64,000 nucleotides of DNA from UBA5336 sp964415675. Its GTDB lineage: Bacteria > Pseudomonadota > Alphaproteobacteria > Caulobacterales > Hyphomonadaceae. A program made the position numbers and the translations under genes. The notes below the pieces were generated by a model. It was not told the DNA's origin, made no database searches, and saw only the letters and a program-made list of their open reading frames with translations. This document shows positions 1-8,076 of this stretch, in pieces; within the stretch, counting starts at the first letter, position 1, and every line of letters starts with the position of its first letter. The stretch covers positions 1 to 64,000 of the forward strand of contig CAYQBG010000007.1 of NCBI GenBank assembly GCA_964415675.1, read 5' to 3'.

Positions 1-47
1 GATTCCTAATCTGTAGGTCACAGGTTCGAATCCTGTCGGGATCGCCA
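1..47 (+). tRNA. tRNA-Arg(CCT), 3' part only
   Basis: The window opens inside a tRNA. The visible part starts in the 3' end of the 5' anticodon strand. Loop TTCCTAA gives anticodon CCT (positions 5-7), followed by a five-base variable loop, a T arm with a TTCGAAT loop, the 3' acceptor strand and an encoded CCA at 45-47. The anticodon reads AGG codons, hence arginine. The 5' half lies outside the window, so the D arm and acceptor pairing cannot be checked. Confidence 0.9.
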
Positions 48-308
48 TGAAAACAATGTCCATTCCCGCCCCATGGCTCTAATTCTTGCGCCTTGGCGAA
101 CCCAGAAACCGCTTTTGATAACTCCGGGGTCTCGATTGGCCCGCTTGAGCGATCCGTAAACTGCGCAGACGCCAAAAGAAGGTTCGGGGAGGCAAGTCAC
201 CAGTGCCTCGAATTGATGCGTCATTCAGATTTCCTGTCACAGACGCTTCACATGGGCAGCGGCACAGCTAGTGTGGCGCGCAGTCAAAAGCCAAATGCGG
301 GGAGCAAC

Positions 309-2039
309 ATGGAATCGATCGTCGGATTCATTCAGAACGTCTCGGGCCTGATCTGGGGCGGGACCTGGGGTGACGCGGTCGTGTTCCCCTATCAGATCGG
401 CCCTCTGGCGATCGTGCTGCTGGGCACCGGCCTGTTCATGATGATCAGGATTGGCGGGCGGCCGCTGCGCCGGTTTGTCCCCGCTGTTGCCGAGGTCTGG
501 CAGGGGCGCAAGGCTCAGGGCGAAGATGGTGCGATTACCCCCTGGCAGGCGCTTTCCACCGCGCTGTCCGGGCAGGTCGGCACCGGGAACCTTGCCGGTG
601 TGGCGACCGCCATCACGCTGGGCGGGCCGGGGGCGATTTTCTGGATGTGGGTGACGGCCCTGTTCGGCATGGCGCTGGCCTTTTCGGAAAGCTCGCTGGC
701 CGTGAAATACCGCGAGACCGACGAATATGGCCGCATCAATGGCGGACCCATGTATTACATCAAGAACGGCCTGGGGAAGAAATGGGGCATCCTCGCCATC
801 ATCTTCTGCCTCGGCACGCTGTTTTCGGCGACCGCCACAGGATCAATGATCCAGGCGAATTCGATCACCGAAGCCGCACTTGAGCTGACCAATAACCAGA
901 TGGGCCTTTCGGTCCCGAACTGGGCTGTCGGACTGATCATTGGCGGGCTTGTCTTTGCCGTGATCATTGGCGGGATCAAGTCGATCGGTTCGGTCGCTGG
1001 CAAGGTCGTGCCTTTCATGGCGGCGCTTTATGTGCTGATCGCCTTCGCTGTGCTGGTGGTGAATTTCGACAAGGTGCCCGGCGCCTTCATGCAGATCATC
1101 ACCTCGGCCTTCGGTTTACAGGAAGCGGTCGGCGGCGCAGCCGGCTATGGCATGATGCAGGCGGTTCGGTTCGGCATTGCCCGGGGCCTGTTCTCCAATG
1201 AGGCAGGTCAGGGCTCCGCGCCTATCGCTCATGCCGCGGCACAGACGAAAAATCCTGTCCAGCAGGGCGAGATTGCCATGATCGGCGTCTTCATTGACAC
1301 GATCATCATCTGCACAATGACCGCGCTGGTGATCCTGACGATCCAGGGCGATTTCAAGAAATCTCCGGCGCTCATGGCGGCCAATACATGCACAGATGCG
1401 GGGATCGAGCTGCCAGTGGTTCAGGGCGCGGATGTCGAATTGCGCTACTCGGTCAGCCAGTTGTTCCCGTCCGCCTATCAGGATGGCCGGGAAGACGTGA
1501 TTGCCACTGTCGGACCTACAGCGCAAAGCTATCTGCTGCGCTGCCAGTCCGAAGGCGTGGAAGTCTCCCAGCTCGCACTTGACGCGGCAGGCAACCCCGA
1601 TGTGCTCATAAGCGTTGCCCATGCCTGGGAGACCGATGCTGACAGCTCCGCGATCACGACCCGCGCCTATGCCGAGGCCATCCCCGGCATCGGTGCGCTG
1701 GTTGTTCCCATCGCGCTTTTCTTTTTCGCCTTCACGACGATTATCGGCTGGTCCTATTATGGCGAGCAGGCCGTGACCTATCTTCTCGGCGAATGGGCCA
1801 CGCATCCATTCCGCTATATCTGGGTCCTGGTCGTCTTCGCCGGCACGCTGGTGACCAATACGGACGCCCTCTGGCTGCTGGGCGATATCGCCAATGCCTC
1901 CATGGCCTTCCCCAACCTGATTGCGATCCTCGCCCTGTCCGGCGTCGTGGTCGCCATGCACAGGCAGAATGACGATCCGGGACATGGCCATCCGGTGCAT
2001 GACTATTCACAACCTGACGAGGACCCGCCCGGCGAATAG
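309..2039 (+). CDS. AGCS-family sodium (alanine/glycine):cation symporter with an inserted extracytoplasmic domain
   Basis: Inner-membrane amino-acid uptake driven by Na+ or H+, of the AlsT/DagA type. Family signatures include the segment running from GQVGTGNLAGVATAI, the GGPMYYI stretch, a SNEAGQGSAPIAHAAA block and the late FFFAFTTIIGWSYYGEQA block, among about ten hydrophobic helices. Start chosen at ATG 309, preceded by GGGAGC; an upstream in-frame TTG at 93 would add 72 residues that do not resemble the family. At 576 residues it is longer than usual. The excess is a hydrophilic stretch of roughly residues 355-440, between two late helices, carrying Cys361 and Cys412. Substrate cannot be read from sequence. 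A rho-independent terminator follows directly. Confidence 0.93.
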   Translation: MESIVGFIQNVSGLIWGGTWGDAVVFPYQIGPLAIVLLGTGLFMMIRIGGRPLRRFVPAVAEVWQGRKAQGEDGAITPWQALSTALSGQVGTGNLAGVATAITLGGPGAIFWMWVTALFGMALAFSESSLAVKYRETDEYGRINGGPMYYIKNGLGKKWGILAIIFCLGTLFSATATGSMIQANSITEAALELTNNQMGLSVPNWAVGLIIGGLVFAVIIGGIKSIGSVAGKVVPFMAALYVLIAFAVLVVNFDKVPGAFMQIITSAFGLQEAVGGAAGYGMMQAVRFGIARGLFSNEAGQGSAPIAHAAAQTKNPVQQGEIAMIGVFIDTIIICTMTALVILTIQGDFKKSPALMAANTCTDAGIELPVVQGADVELRYSVSQLFPSAYQDGREDVIATVGPTAQSYLLRCQSEGVEVSQLALDAAGNPDVLISVAHAWETDADSSAITTRAYAEAIPGIGALVVPIALFFFAFTTIIGWSYYGEQAVTYLLGEWATHPFRYIWVLVVFAGTLVTNTDALWLLGDIANASMAFPNLIAILALSGVVVAMHRQNDDPGHGHPVHDYSQPDEDPPGE

Positions 2040-2068
2040 GACGCTTACGCCGTTGAAATGAGGCATGG

Positions 2069-2099
2069 AAGGGCGGCCGGCGGGTCGCCCTTTCTATTT
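2069..2099 (+). terminator. Intrinsic terminator after the AGCS symporter
   Basis: AAGGGCG (2069-2075) pairs with CGCCCTT (2086-2092) around a GC-rich loop, and the strand continues as TTTCTATTT. It lies 30 bases past the symporter stop and runs into the 3' end of the convergent TIR gene. Confidence 0.7.
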
Positions 2100-2837
2100 G
2101 CGAAGAAAGCGCGGAAGGAAGGGCGCGAAGGCGCCCAGCCCAAGAACGATTGCGGCAAACAGCATCACCGCGCCCAGCGCGTCTTCCTGGCGCTCGAAGC
2201 CGAAGACCTGCTGCATCCGGCAGGCAAGGCTGCCACAGCCGCCGCCGGACCGCGCCATCATATCACTCAATATGCCCATGGCGATGAGCACGCCGATGCC
2301 GGCGACAACGCCTAGCGACGCGCGCATTAGCGCGCCGGCGAAGGTGAGTTTCGCCCGCCGCCAGCGTGAACCACGGCCCTTTTTCTGCCCAAAGACCACA
2401 TCGAGAAGGTCGTCCATATCCTCGTTGAAATGCGAGGTGCGCAGCTGGAAGGCGTTCAGTTTGGGCAGGTGTTTCAGCTCTTCGGGCAAGCTGTCGGCGC
2501 TGGGCATCGGGGCGCCGTCAACGAGCACGGGGATCACCCTGGCATCGCTATTCAGCGCCAGCGCCGCCTCCCGCCGCACGAAATCCTGCGGGTCGAATAT
2601 GCGCGCAGTCCCCTCCGGCCCGGTCGAGGCGCCCAGATAGTCCGTCCCGATCAGGACGAGGCAATGGCTGGATTTTGCCAGCGAAGTCTGGATCGCCTGC
2701 TCGAAATCCTCGCCGACACCGATCTCGTCAAAATCCAGAAACACCTCATCGACCCGCGGAATCTGGTCGAGGAAGGTTTTCATCGAACGCGCCACGGTCT
2801 GCGTGTCGGCGCGGCGATAGGAGATGAACAGTCTCAT
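2094..2837 (-). CDS. TIR-domain protein with two C-terminal membrane segments
   Basis: The first ~150 of 247 residues form a TIR domain: N-terminal strand MRLFISYRRAD, then VFLDFDEIGVGEDF, HCLVLIGTDYL and DFVRREAALAL. Glu90 in the last motif sits where NADase-type TIR domains carry the catalytic glutamate. Two hydrophobic helices follow (about 168-190 and 219-241), separated by a short loop with Cys201 and Cys206. This predicts a TIR domain and C-terminus in the cytoplasm with the loop outside. It is the last gene of a three-gene operon, and its ATG overlaps the stop of the preceding lipoprotein gene by four bases (ATGA). TIR proteins in bacteria often cleave NAD+ in immunity; a membrane-anchored form paired with lipoproteins suggests sensing from the envelope, which is inference. 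Confidence 0.9.
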   Translation of the reverse strand: MRLFISYRRADTQTVARSMKTFLDQIPRVDEVFLDFDEIGVGEDFEQAIQTSLAKSSHCLVLIGTDYLGASTGPEGTARIFDPQDFVRREAALALNSDARVIPVLVDGAPMPSADSLPEELKHLPKLNAFQLRTSHFNEDMDDLLDVVFGQKKGRGSRWRRAKLTFAGALMRASLGVVAGIGVLIAMGILSDMMARSGGGCGSLACRMQQVFGFERQEDALGAVMLFAAIVLGLGAFAPFLPRFLRK

Positions 2838-3877
2838 TCCTGACCGCTTTCCTGTAAGAGTTGATAAAGACCCGCACCGCGCAGATGGGCGAGGCCAACA
2901 ATTGCCGATGGCAGGTTCCGGACCACGTCGCGCGCACCCGTCCCTTTTTCGAATTCGTAAATCAGGGCGTGAAGCTCATGTTTGCGGGTCCATTTCAGCG
3001 TGTCGAACTCGGCCGGCAGGGCTGTGACATCGGCCTCGCGCATCATCTTGCCCGCATCATCCACGCTGGGCGCCTGTGTGACACTTTGCTCGTCATATTC
3101 CAGATCGGTGACCGCAAAAACGATCTGGCGCCAGCGCCCGGGCGGCGCATAAAACAGACGCGAGAAATAGCCCGTCAATGACCACGGCTCATCCTCATCA
3201 GGCGGACGGAACCGGAGATCGTCGTCCAGGGGGCGACCTGTCTGGTCAATCCGTTCCAGTCGCGTGACCAGCGCGAAGCCGTCACAGCCGATCGACTGGA
3301 AACCGTATTCCAGATATCCAGCCTCGCTAAGCGCTCCGGTCAGCCGGTCGGCGATATCACCAAGAGGCGGTGCGTCACCGAGAGGACCTCTCACCAACTG
3401 GCTCGGCACGACAACGCGGGCCGAGGGCTCAGGCGGTGGCCAGTCAAAGCTTGCAAGGCGGCCATACTCACAGGCCGAGTCCAGGAGAGCCTCCAGGTCG
3501 ACAGGGTCCTTGCCACCGGCCTTCCGATAAAGGAACTGGAGACGCGCCGCCGCAATTTCAGCATGCTGGCCACGCGGATAAACGGTCAGATAATAGGCAT
3601 AGGCGCGCTGAGTATCGACGCCGGAAACGGCATGAAAGAGGCGGTCATCCTCGCTGGCCTCCCACATAACCGTATCGCTCGTCGATGGCGGCGGTGGCGG
3701 TGGCGGTGGCGGAGGAGGTGGTGGTGGTGTTGGTGGCGGCGGCGATGGCGGTGTCGACTCGCAGGCCGCCAGCAGGGCCGGCGCCCCGACCGACAGTCCC
3801 AGCACCAGCGCAAGCGCCAGCGCGCCGCGCTTTCTGCGCTGGGCCTTGCCACGACCGGCCGGCTCGCTATTCCTCAT
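2834..3877 (-). CDS. Predicted lipoprotein with polyproline linker, helical repeat and a domain shared with the upstream gene
   Basis: A basic N-terminus, hydrophobic core and lipobox LLAAC (Cys39) mark a lipoprotein; Glu at +2 would allow outer-membrane sorting under the E. coli rule. After it come prolines, including 14 in a row at residues 51-64. A short helical motif of the YLTVYP-G-HAEIAAARL type follows (~91-115). The C-terminal ~210 residues repeat the domain of the preceding gene: DWPPPEPSA, GYLEYGFQSIGC, VTRLERID-GRPL, SRLFYAPPG, HALIYEFEKG, with a conserved Cys pair (136, 198). Start at ATG 3877 puts the lipobox at the right depth and overlaps the upstream gene by 11 bases; an earlier start would add 34 arginine-rich residues. 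Function unknown. I do not recognise the shared domain. Confidence 0.8.
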   Translation of the reverse strand: MRNSEPAGRGKAQRRKRGALALALVLGLSVGAPALLAACESTPPSPPPPTPPPPPPPPPPPPPPSTSDTVMWEASEDDRLFHAVSGVDTQRAYAYYLTVYPRGQHAEIAAARLQFLYRKAGGKDPVDLEALLDSACEYGRLASFDWPPPEPSARVVVPSQLVRGPLGDAPPLGDIADRLTGALSEAGYLEYGFQSIGCDGFALVTRLERIDQTGRPLDDDLRFRPPDEDEPWSLTGYFSRLFYAPPGRWRQIVFAVTDLEYDEQSVTQAPSVDDAGKMMREADVTALPAEFDTLKWTRKHELHALIYEFEKGTGARDVVRNLPSAIVGLAHLRGAGLYQLLQESGQE

Positions 3878-4778
3878 CGCCCAGCCCCGAATAGATGCCC
3901 GCCGCCCGCACATGGGCCGCCCCGCCAAGGCGCGAGACCTGTCGGACGTCCCGGTCCGCTTCGCCCTTCTCGAATTCATAGATCAGCGCATGCAGCCTGT
4001 GCCCTCGGGTAAAAGGTCGCTGGAGCATGGCGTTCGGCAAGGCGGTGACATCTGCGCGTTCCAGCATTTCGTCCAGCTCCTCGCGTGTCGGCGGCGCGGC
4101 GAGCTGGTCGCGTTCATAGGGCTTTTCGGTCGCCGCGAACACGATCTGGCGATAATAGCCGGGCGGCGCATAGAAGAGCCGGGAGATATAGCCGCCGAGC
4201 GACCAGTTCGGCTTCGACTCCGGCGGAGCGAAGCGCAGGGTGCCCTCAAGTGGCCGACCTTCCTCATCGATCCGCTCAAGACGCGTGACCATGGCAAAGC
4301 CGGAACAACCCACCGACTGATATCCAAATTCGACATAACCGGCCTGGATCAGAGCGCTTTCCAGCCGCTCGCCAACCTCACCAAGGGTCTGGGCCTCGAC
4401 AGTCGTGCCTGCCAGCAGGAGGGCGCGGGGGATCGTGACCTTTGCGGAGGGCTCGGGCGGCGGCCAGTCGAAATCATTCATCCCGCCCGTGTCGCAAACC
4501 TGCTCTGTCCTGGGCGTCCCGACCTCCTCTACACCGGGATCGACAGAAGCCGGCCCGCGATCTGGCGGCCCTCGCACCGGGTCAGGTTCACTTTCCCCGC
4601 CCGGCTGAGATATATCGCCTGGCTCTGGTTCTACAACAAAGGGCTCTGCGGGCGCCTCATTCCTTGGCGGCGCGGTGTCACCTTGAGGTTCTACACTTTC
4701 CTGCGCGCAGGCGGCCAGGCCTGCGAGCAAGGCGATGGCGGCCGCCATTCTGACCGGCCTGAAGAAATCAACGGACAT
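3867..4778 (-). CDS. Predicted lipoprotein, paralogue of the next gene in the TIR operon
   Basis: First gene of the TIR operon. Signal peptide MSVDFFRPVRMAAAIALLAG ends in lipobox LAAC (Cys24, Ala at +2). Residues ~25-90 are an acidic, proline-rich linker. The C-terminal ~200 residues align along their whole length with the following lipoprotein, including DFDWPPPEPSA, GYQSVGC, MVTRLERID-GRPL, YISRLFYAPPG, RQIVFAATE and ALIYEFEKG, and the same Cys pair (95 and 158, spaced 63; 62 in the paralogue). This is tandem duplication with different linkers. ATG 4778 is preferred because it places the lipobox correctly; an ATG 15 codons upstream at 4823 is possible. No enzyme motif seen. Confidence 0.8.
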   Translation of the reverse strand: MSVDFFRPVRMAAAIALLAGLAACAQESVEPQGDTAPPRNEAPAEPFVVEPEPGDISQPGGESEPDPVRGPPDRGPASVDPGVEEVGTPRTEQVCDTGGMNDFDWPPPEPSAKVTIPRALLLAGTTVEAQTLGEVGERLESALIQAGYVEFGYQSVGCSGFAMVTRLERIDEEGRPLEGTLRFAPPESKPNWSLGGYISRLFYAPPGYYRQIVFAATEKPYERDQLAAPPTREELDEMLERADVTALPNAMLQRPFTRGHRLHALIYEFEKGEADRDVRQVSRLGGAAHVRAAGIYSGLGDEE

Positions 4779-5139
4779 AGCAGCACCCACTTCCCTCACA
4801 CTGCGCCCGACAATGGAGCGCAACCGGAGACTACCAAGCCGACGGGGTTTGGGGAACCGCGAACTCGCGATGACCGTGTGAAGCTTCAGGGCATGCGCCG
4901 GACTGGCAGGCGCTTATCAAGCCGGTTCGGTCCGGCCCGGCTTTCATCGGTATTGGCTCAGCCTGGCCCTTTGCCGTCATTGGTCTTCTCAGAGGTCCAG
5001 TCCCCCGGTCCTGAGCCGGGGCTTCCATTTCGTACGGCCTTCCTTCAGACACGAATAGCTCGTCGCGGGAGACCCCGGATCTGTGGTTCGCTTTGCCCGG
5101 GAATGCCGGGATGTGGAAAGCGACCGCCACCAGCCGGCC
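4779..5139. other. Non-coding gap with palindromic, repeat-like sequence
   Basis: Lies upstream of the TIR operon and downstream of lepA. No believable gene: a 99-codon minus-strand frame here (5130-4831) has no ribosome site or family likeness. The sequence contains inverted repeats, for example CCCCGG-TCCTGAG-CCGGGG near 5005-5025 and a CCCGGGAATGCCGGGAT block near 5097-5113. These resemble the CCCGG..CCGGG dispersed intergenic palindromes common in alphaproteobacteria. The promoter of the TIR operon should lie at its left end. Confidence 0.45.
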
Positions 5140-6945
5140 CTAATCTCCATCCATCCTCAGCGCCGCGACAAAGGCTTCCTGCGGGATTTCCACCTTGCCG
5201 AACTGGCGCATCTTCTGTTTGCCGGCTTTCTGCTTGTCGAGTAGCTTCCGCTTCCGGGTCGCATCGCCGCCATAGCATTTGGCCGTGACGTCCTTGCGAA
5301 GCGCAGAGATGGTCTCGCGTGCGATGACCTTGCCGCCAATGGCCGCCTGGACGGGGATCTTGAACATCTGACGGGGGATCAGCTCTTTCAGCCGTTCGCA
5401 CATCTGGCGCCCGCGCCCTTCGGCCCGGTCGCGATGAACCAGCATGGCCAGCGCGTCGACCGGTTCATCGTTTACGAGGATCGACATCTTCACGAGATTT
5501 TCCGCGCGATAGCCGACGAGTTCATAATCGAAGCTCGCATAGCCGCGCGAGATGGATTTGAGCCGGTCATAGAAGTCGAACACCACTTCATTCAGCGGCA
5601 GTTCGTATTTGACCATTGCCCGGCCGCCGACATAGGAAAGCTCCTTCTGGATACCGCGCCGGTCCTGGCAGAGCTTCAGGATCGCACCGAGATATTCATC
5701 CGGCGTATAGATCGTCGCCGTGATCCAGGGTTCGCGGATTTCGCGGATCTTCGTGACTTCCGGCATGTCGGCGGGATTGTGCAGCTGCATTTCCTCGCCA
5801 TCAGTCATGGTCAGTTCATAGACCACTGATGGCGCCGTCGCGATGAGGTCGAGATCGAACTCACGCGACAGCCGTTCCTGAATGATTTCGAGATGCAACA
5901 AGCCGAGAAAGCCGCATCGAAAGCCCATACCGAGGGCGGCGGAGGTTTCCATCTCCCAGGTGAAGCTCGCATCATTCAGGCGCAGCTTGCCCATGGCGGC
6001 GCGCAGATCGTCAAAATCGGCCGCATCGACAGGAAACAGGCCGCAGAAGACGACCGGCACGACATCCTTATAGCCCGGCAGGGGCGCATCCGTGCGGCGC
6101 TTTTCCTCAGTGATCGTGTCGCCCACAGCCGTGTCGGCCACCTCCTTGATCGAGGCCGTGATAAAGCCGACCTCTCCGGGGCCAAGCTCATCTGTATCGG
6201 TCGGCTTGGGATTGAACACGCCGACCTTGTCGATGTCATAGATCGCGCCGGTGCGCATCATCCGCACCTTCTGCTTCTTGCGCAGGACGCCATCGATCAC
6301 CCGCACGATGACAACGACGCCGAGATATGGATCATAATAGGCGTCAACCAGCGAGGCCTTTAGCGGCTTGTCCGCGTCTCCATCCGGCGGGGCGGGCAAG
6401 CGCTCGACGATGGCCTCCAACACATCGGCGATCCCGAGCCCGGTCTTCGCGCTGATCTCCAGCGCATCAGACGCATCGAGCCCGATAATGTCCTCGATCT
6501 GCTCTTTCACGCGATCGACATCGGCGGCCGGCAGGTCGATCTTGTTGAGGACCGGGACGATCTCATGGTCCTGGTCTATGGCCTGATAGACATTCGCGAG
6601 TGTCTGCGCCTCAACGCCCTGGGAGGCATCGACCACAAGGAGCGAGCCCTCACAGGCGGCCAGACAGCGTGAGACTTCATAGGAGAAGTCCACATGGCCG
6701 GGCGTATCCATGAGGTTGAGAACATAGTCCTCGCCATCGCGTGCGGTATAATTGAGCCGCACCGTCTGGGCCTTGATGGTGATGCCGCGTTCCTGCTCGA
6801 TGTCCATGGAATCGAGCACCTGTTCGCGCATTTCGCGTTCAGTCAGGCCGCCGGTCACCTGGATGAGCCTGTCAGCCAGTGTCGACTTGCCATGATCGAT
6901 ATGGGCGATGATAGAGAAGTTGCGGATTTTGTTGCGGGGTGTCAT
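5140..6945 (-). CDS. lepA: Elongation factor 4 (LepA), ribosomal back-translocase GTPase
   Basis: Translational GTPase of 601 residues, the usual LepA length. Visible are the P loop AHIDHGKST, switch II DTPGHVDF, NKIDLP, and the LepA-specific C-terminal domain with GRAMVKYELPL, SRGYASFDYE and the C-terminal KAGKQKMRQFGKVEIPQEAF. It acts on stalled or mistranslocated ribosomes. Start at ATG 6945 gives the standard N-terminus RNKIRNFSIIAHIDHGK; in-frame codons further upstream would overlap the divergent gene. Divergent from glpQ with 77 bases between starts. Confidence 0.98.
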   Translation of the reverse strand: MTPRNKIRNFSIIAHIDHGKSTLADRLIQVTGGLTEREMREQVLDSMDIEQERGITIKAQTVRLNYTARDGEDYVLNLMDTPGHVDFSYEVSRCLAACEGSLLVVDASQGVEAQTLANVYQAIDQDHEIVPVLNKIDLPAADVDRVKEQIEDIIGLDASDALEISAKTGLGIADVLEAIVERLPAPPDGDADKPLKASLVDAYYDPYLGVVVIVRVIDGVLRKKQKVRMMRTGAIYDIDKVGVFNPKPTDTDELGPGEVGFITASIKEVADTAVGDTITEEKRRTDAPLPGYKDVVPVVFCGLFPVDAADFDDLRAAMGKLRLNDASFTWEMETSAALGMGFRCGFLGLLHLEIIQERLSREFDLDLIATAPSVVYELTMTDGEEMQLHNPADMPEVTKIREIREPWITATIYTPDEYLGAILKLCQDRRGIQKELSYVGGRAMVKYELPLNEVVFDFYDRLKSISRGYASFDYELVGYRAENLVKMSILVNDEPVDALAMLVHRDRAEGRGRQMCERLKELIPRQMFKIPVQAAIGGKVIARETISALRKDVTAKCYGGDATRKRKLLDKQKAGKQKMRQFGKVEIPQEAFVAALRMDGD

Positions 6946-7022
6946 CAGCGCGATATAGACGGGGTTTCGGGCGGCGAAAAGCGCCATCATGCGCGAAACG
7001 GATAAATGCGGAGCCCGATCAG

Positions 7023-8033
7023 ATGCGCCAGTTCCTCCTGCCGGCATTTTTTGCAAGTCTTTTCCTCGTCGCCGCCTGCAGCGAGCGAGCCCCCCGGCGC
7101 ACCACGGCAGACCGCTCCGTGCCCACACTCACAGGCGCCCCGCCCCTCGTGATTGCCCATCGCGGCGCTTCCGGGATTTACCCCGAACATACGCTTGCGG
7201 CCTATGAAGCCGCCATCGATATGGGCGCTGACTTCATCGAGCCTGACCTCGTCATGACCCGGGACGGCGTGCTCATCGCGCGCCATGACCGCTATCTTTC
7301 GACCAGCACCGATATCGCCGAGCGCCCCGAATTTGCCTCGCGCAAAACGGTCAAACCGGTCGGCGATGGCGAGCGCGAGGACTGGTTCGTGGAGGATTTC
7401 ACCCTGTCCGAGCTGAAATCCCTGCGTGCGCGGCAGACACGCGCTGGCCGCCCCAGCGAACATGATGGCGAGTACACGATTCCCACTTTCACCGAGATCC
7501 TCGGCCTCGTTGCGATCACCAATCAGACCGGCCAGACGGTCGGCGTCTATCCCGAACTCAAATCTCCCGCCTATTTCAAGGTGCAGGGTCTCGACCCCAA
7601 GACTGCCCTCGTTGCAGCGCTGGACGCCGCCGAACTCAGATCCGTCGGCGCGCCGGTTTTCATCCAGAGTTTCGAGCCCTGGGTCCTGCGCGAACTCGAT
7701 AAAGAGACTGACTGGCCGCTGATACAGCTCTTGCCGGTCACGACAGACGAGGCGCTGTCTCCGAATGCCATTGCGGAATATGCCGACGGGATCGGTCCCT
7801 GGAAAGAGGTGCTTATGGGTTTCGAGGGTGGGCCCGAAGCCTATATCGCGCTGGCCCATGGCAATGGTCTCGCAGTCCACCCGTACACATTCCGCGACGA
7901 TGATATCGGACCGGGTTTCGACAGTATCGAGGCGGAGCTCCGCGCCTTCTACGATCTCGGCGTCGATGGCGTTTTCACCGATTTCCCGGACACGGCCCTG
8001 AAGGTCCGCAGCGGCGAGGCGGGCGGCGATTAG
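7023..8033 (+). CDS. glpQ: Periplasmic glycerophosphodiester phosphodiesterase, lipoprotein form
   Basis: Hydrolyses glycerophosphodiesters to glycerol-3-phosphate and an alcohol. GDPD-fold motifs are in order: HRGASGIYPEHT, GADFIEPDLV and ARHD, followed by YPELKSP and the C-terminal VDGVFTDFPD, holding the catalytic histidines and metal-binding acids. The insert between the first motifs and YPELK is typical of GlpQ rather than cytosolic UgpQ. MRQFLLPAFFASLFLVAAC at the N-terminus is a lipoprotein signal with the lipid Cys at 19. ATG 7023 chosen so this signal is N-terminal. 336 residues. Phosphate or glycerol scavenging is likely; no Pho box was identified. Confidence 0.93.
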   Translation: MRQFLLPAFFASLFLVAACSERAPRRTTADRSVPTLTGAPPLVIAHRGASGIYPEHTLAAYEAAIDMGADFIEPDLVMTRDGVLIARHDRYLSTSTDIAERPEFASRKTVKPVGDGEREDWFVEDFTLSELKSLRARQTRAGRPSEHDGEYTIPTFTEILGLVAITNQTGQTVGVYPELKSPAYFKVQGLDPKTALVAALDAAELRSVGAPVFIQSFEPWVLRELDKETDWPLIQLLPVTTDEALSPNAIAEYADGIGPWKEVLMGFEGGPEAYIALAHGNGLAVHPYTFRDDDIGPGFDSIEAELRAFYDLGVDGVFTDFPDTALKVRSGEAGGD

Positions 8034-8076
8034 GGCAGGCTCCCCGCCGGTTCACCTTCATGATAAAGTCCGGACA

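Noticed and set aside
1116..2000. Minus-strand 294-codon frame opposite the AGCS symporter
   Set aside because: His/Asp/Arg-rich translation with no domain; the plus strand encodes conserved AGCS motifs through the same region.
4831..5130. 99-codon minus frame in the gap before lepA, considered as a small gene
   Set aside because: No ribosome site, and its sequence consists of the palindromic repeat-like DNA; better explained as non-coding.
3846..5288. Plus-strand open frame of 480 codons across the TIR operon and its upstream gap
   Set aside because: It is antisense to two lipoprotein genes with clear lipoboxes and homology to each other; its translation is Arg/Gly/Pro-rich without any family likeness.
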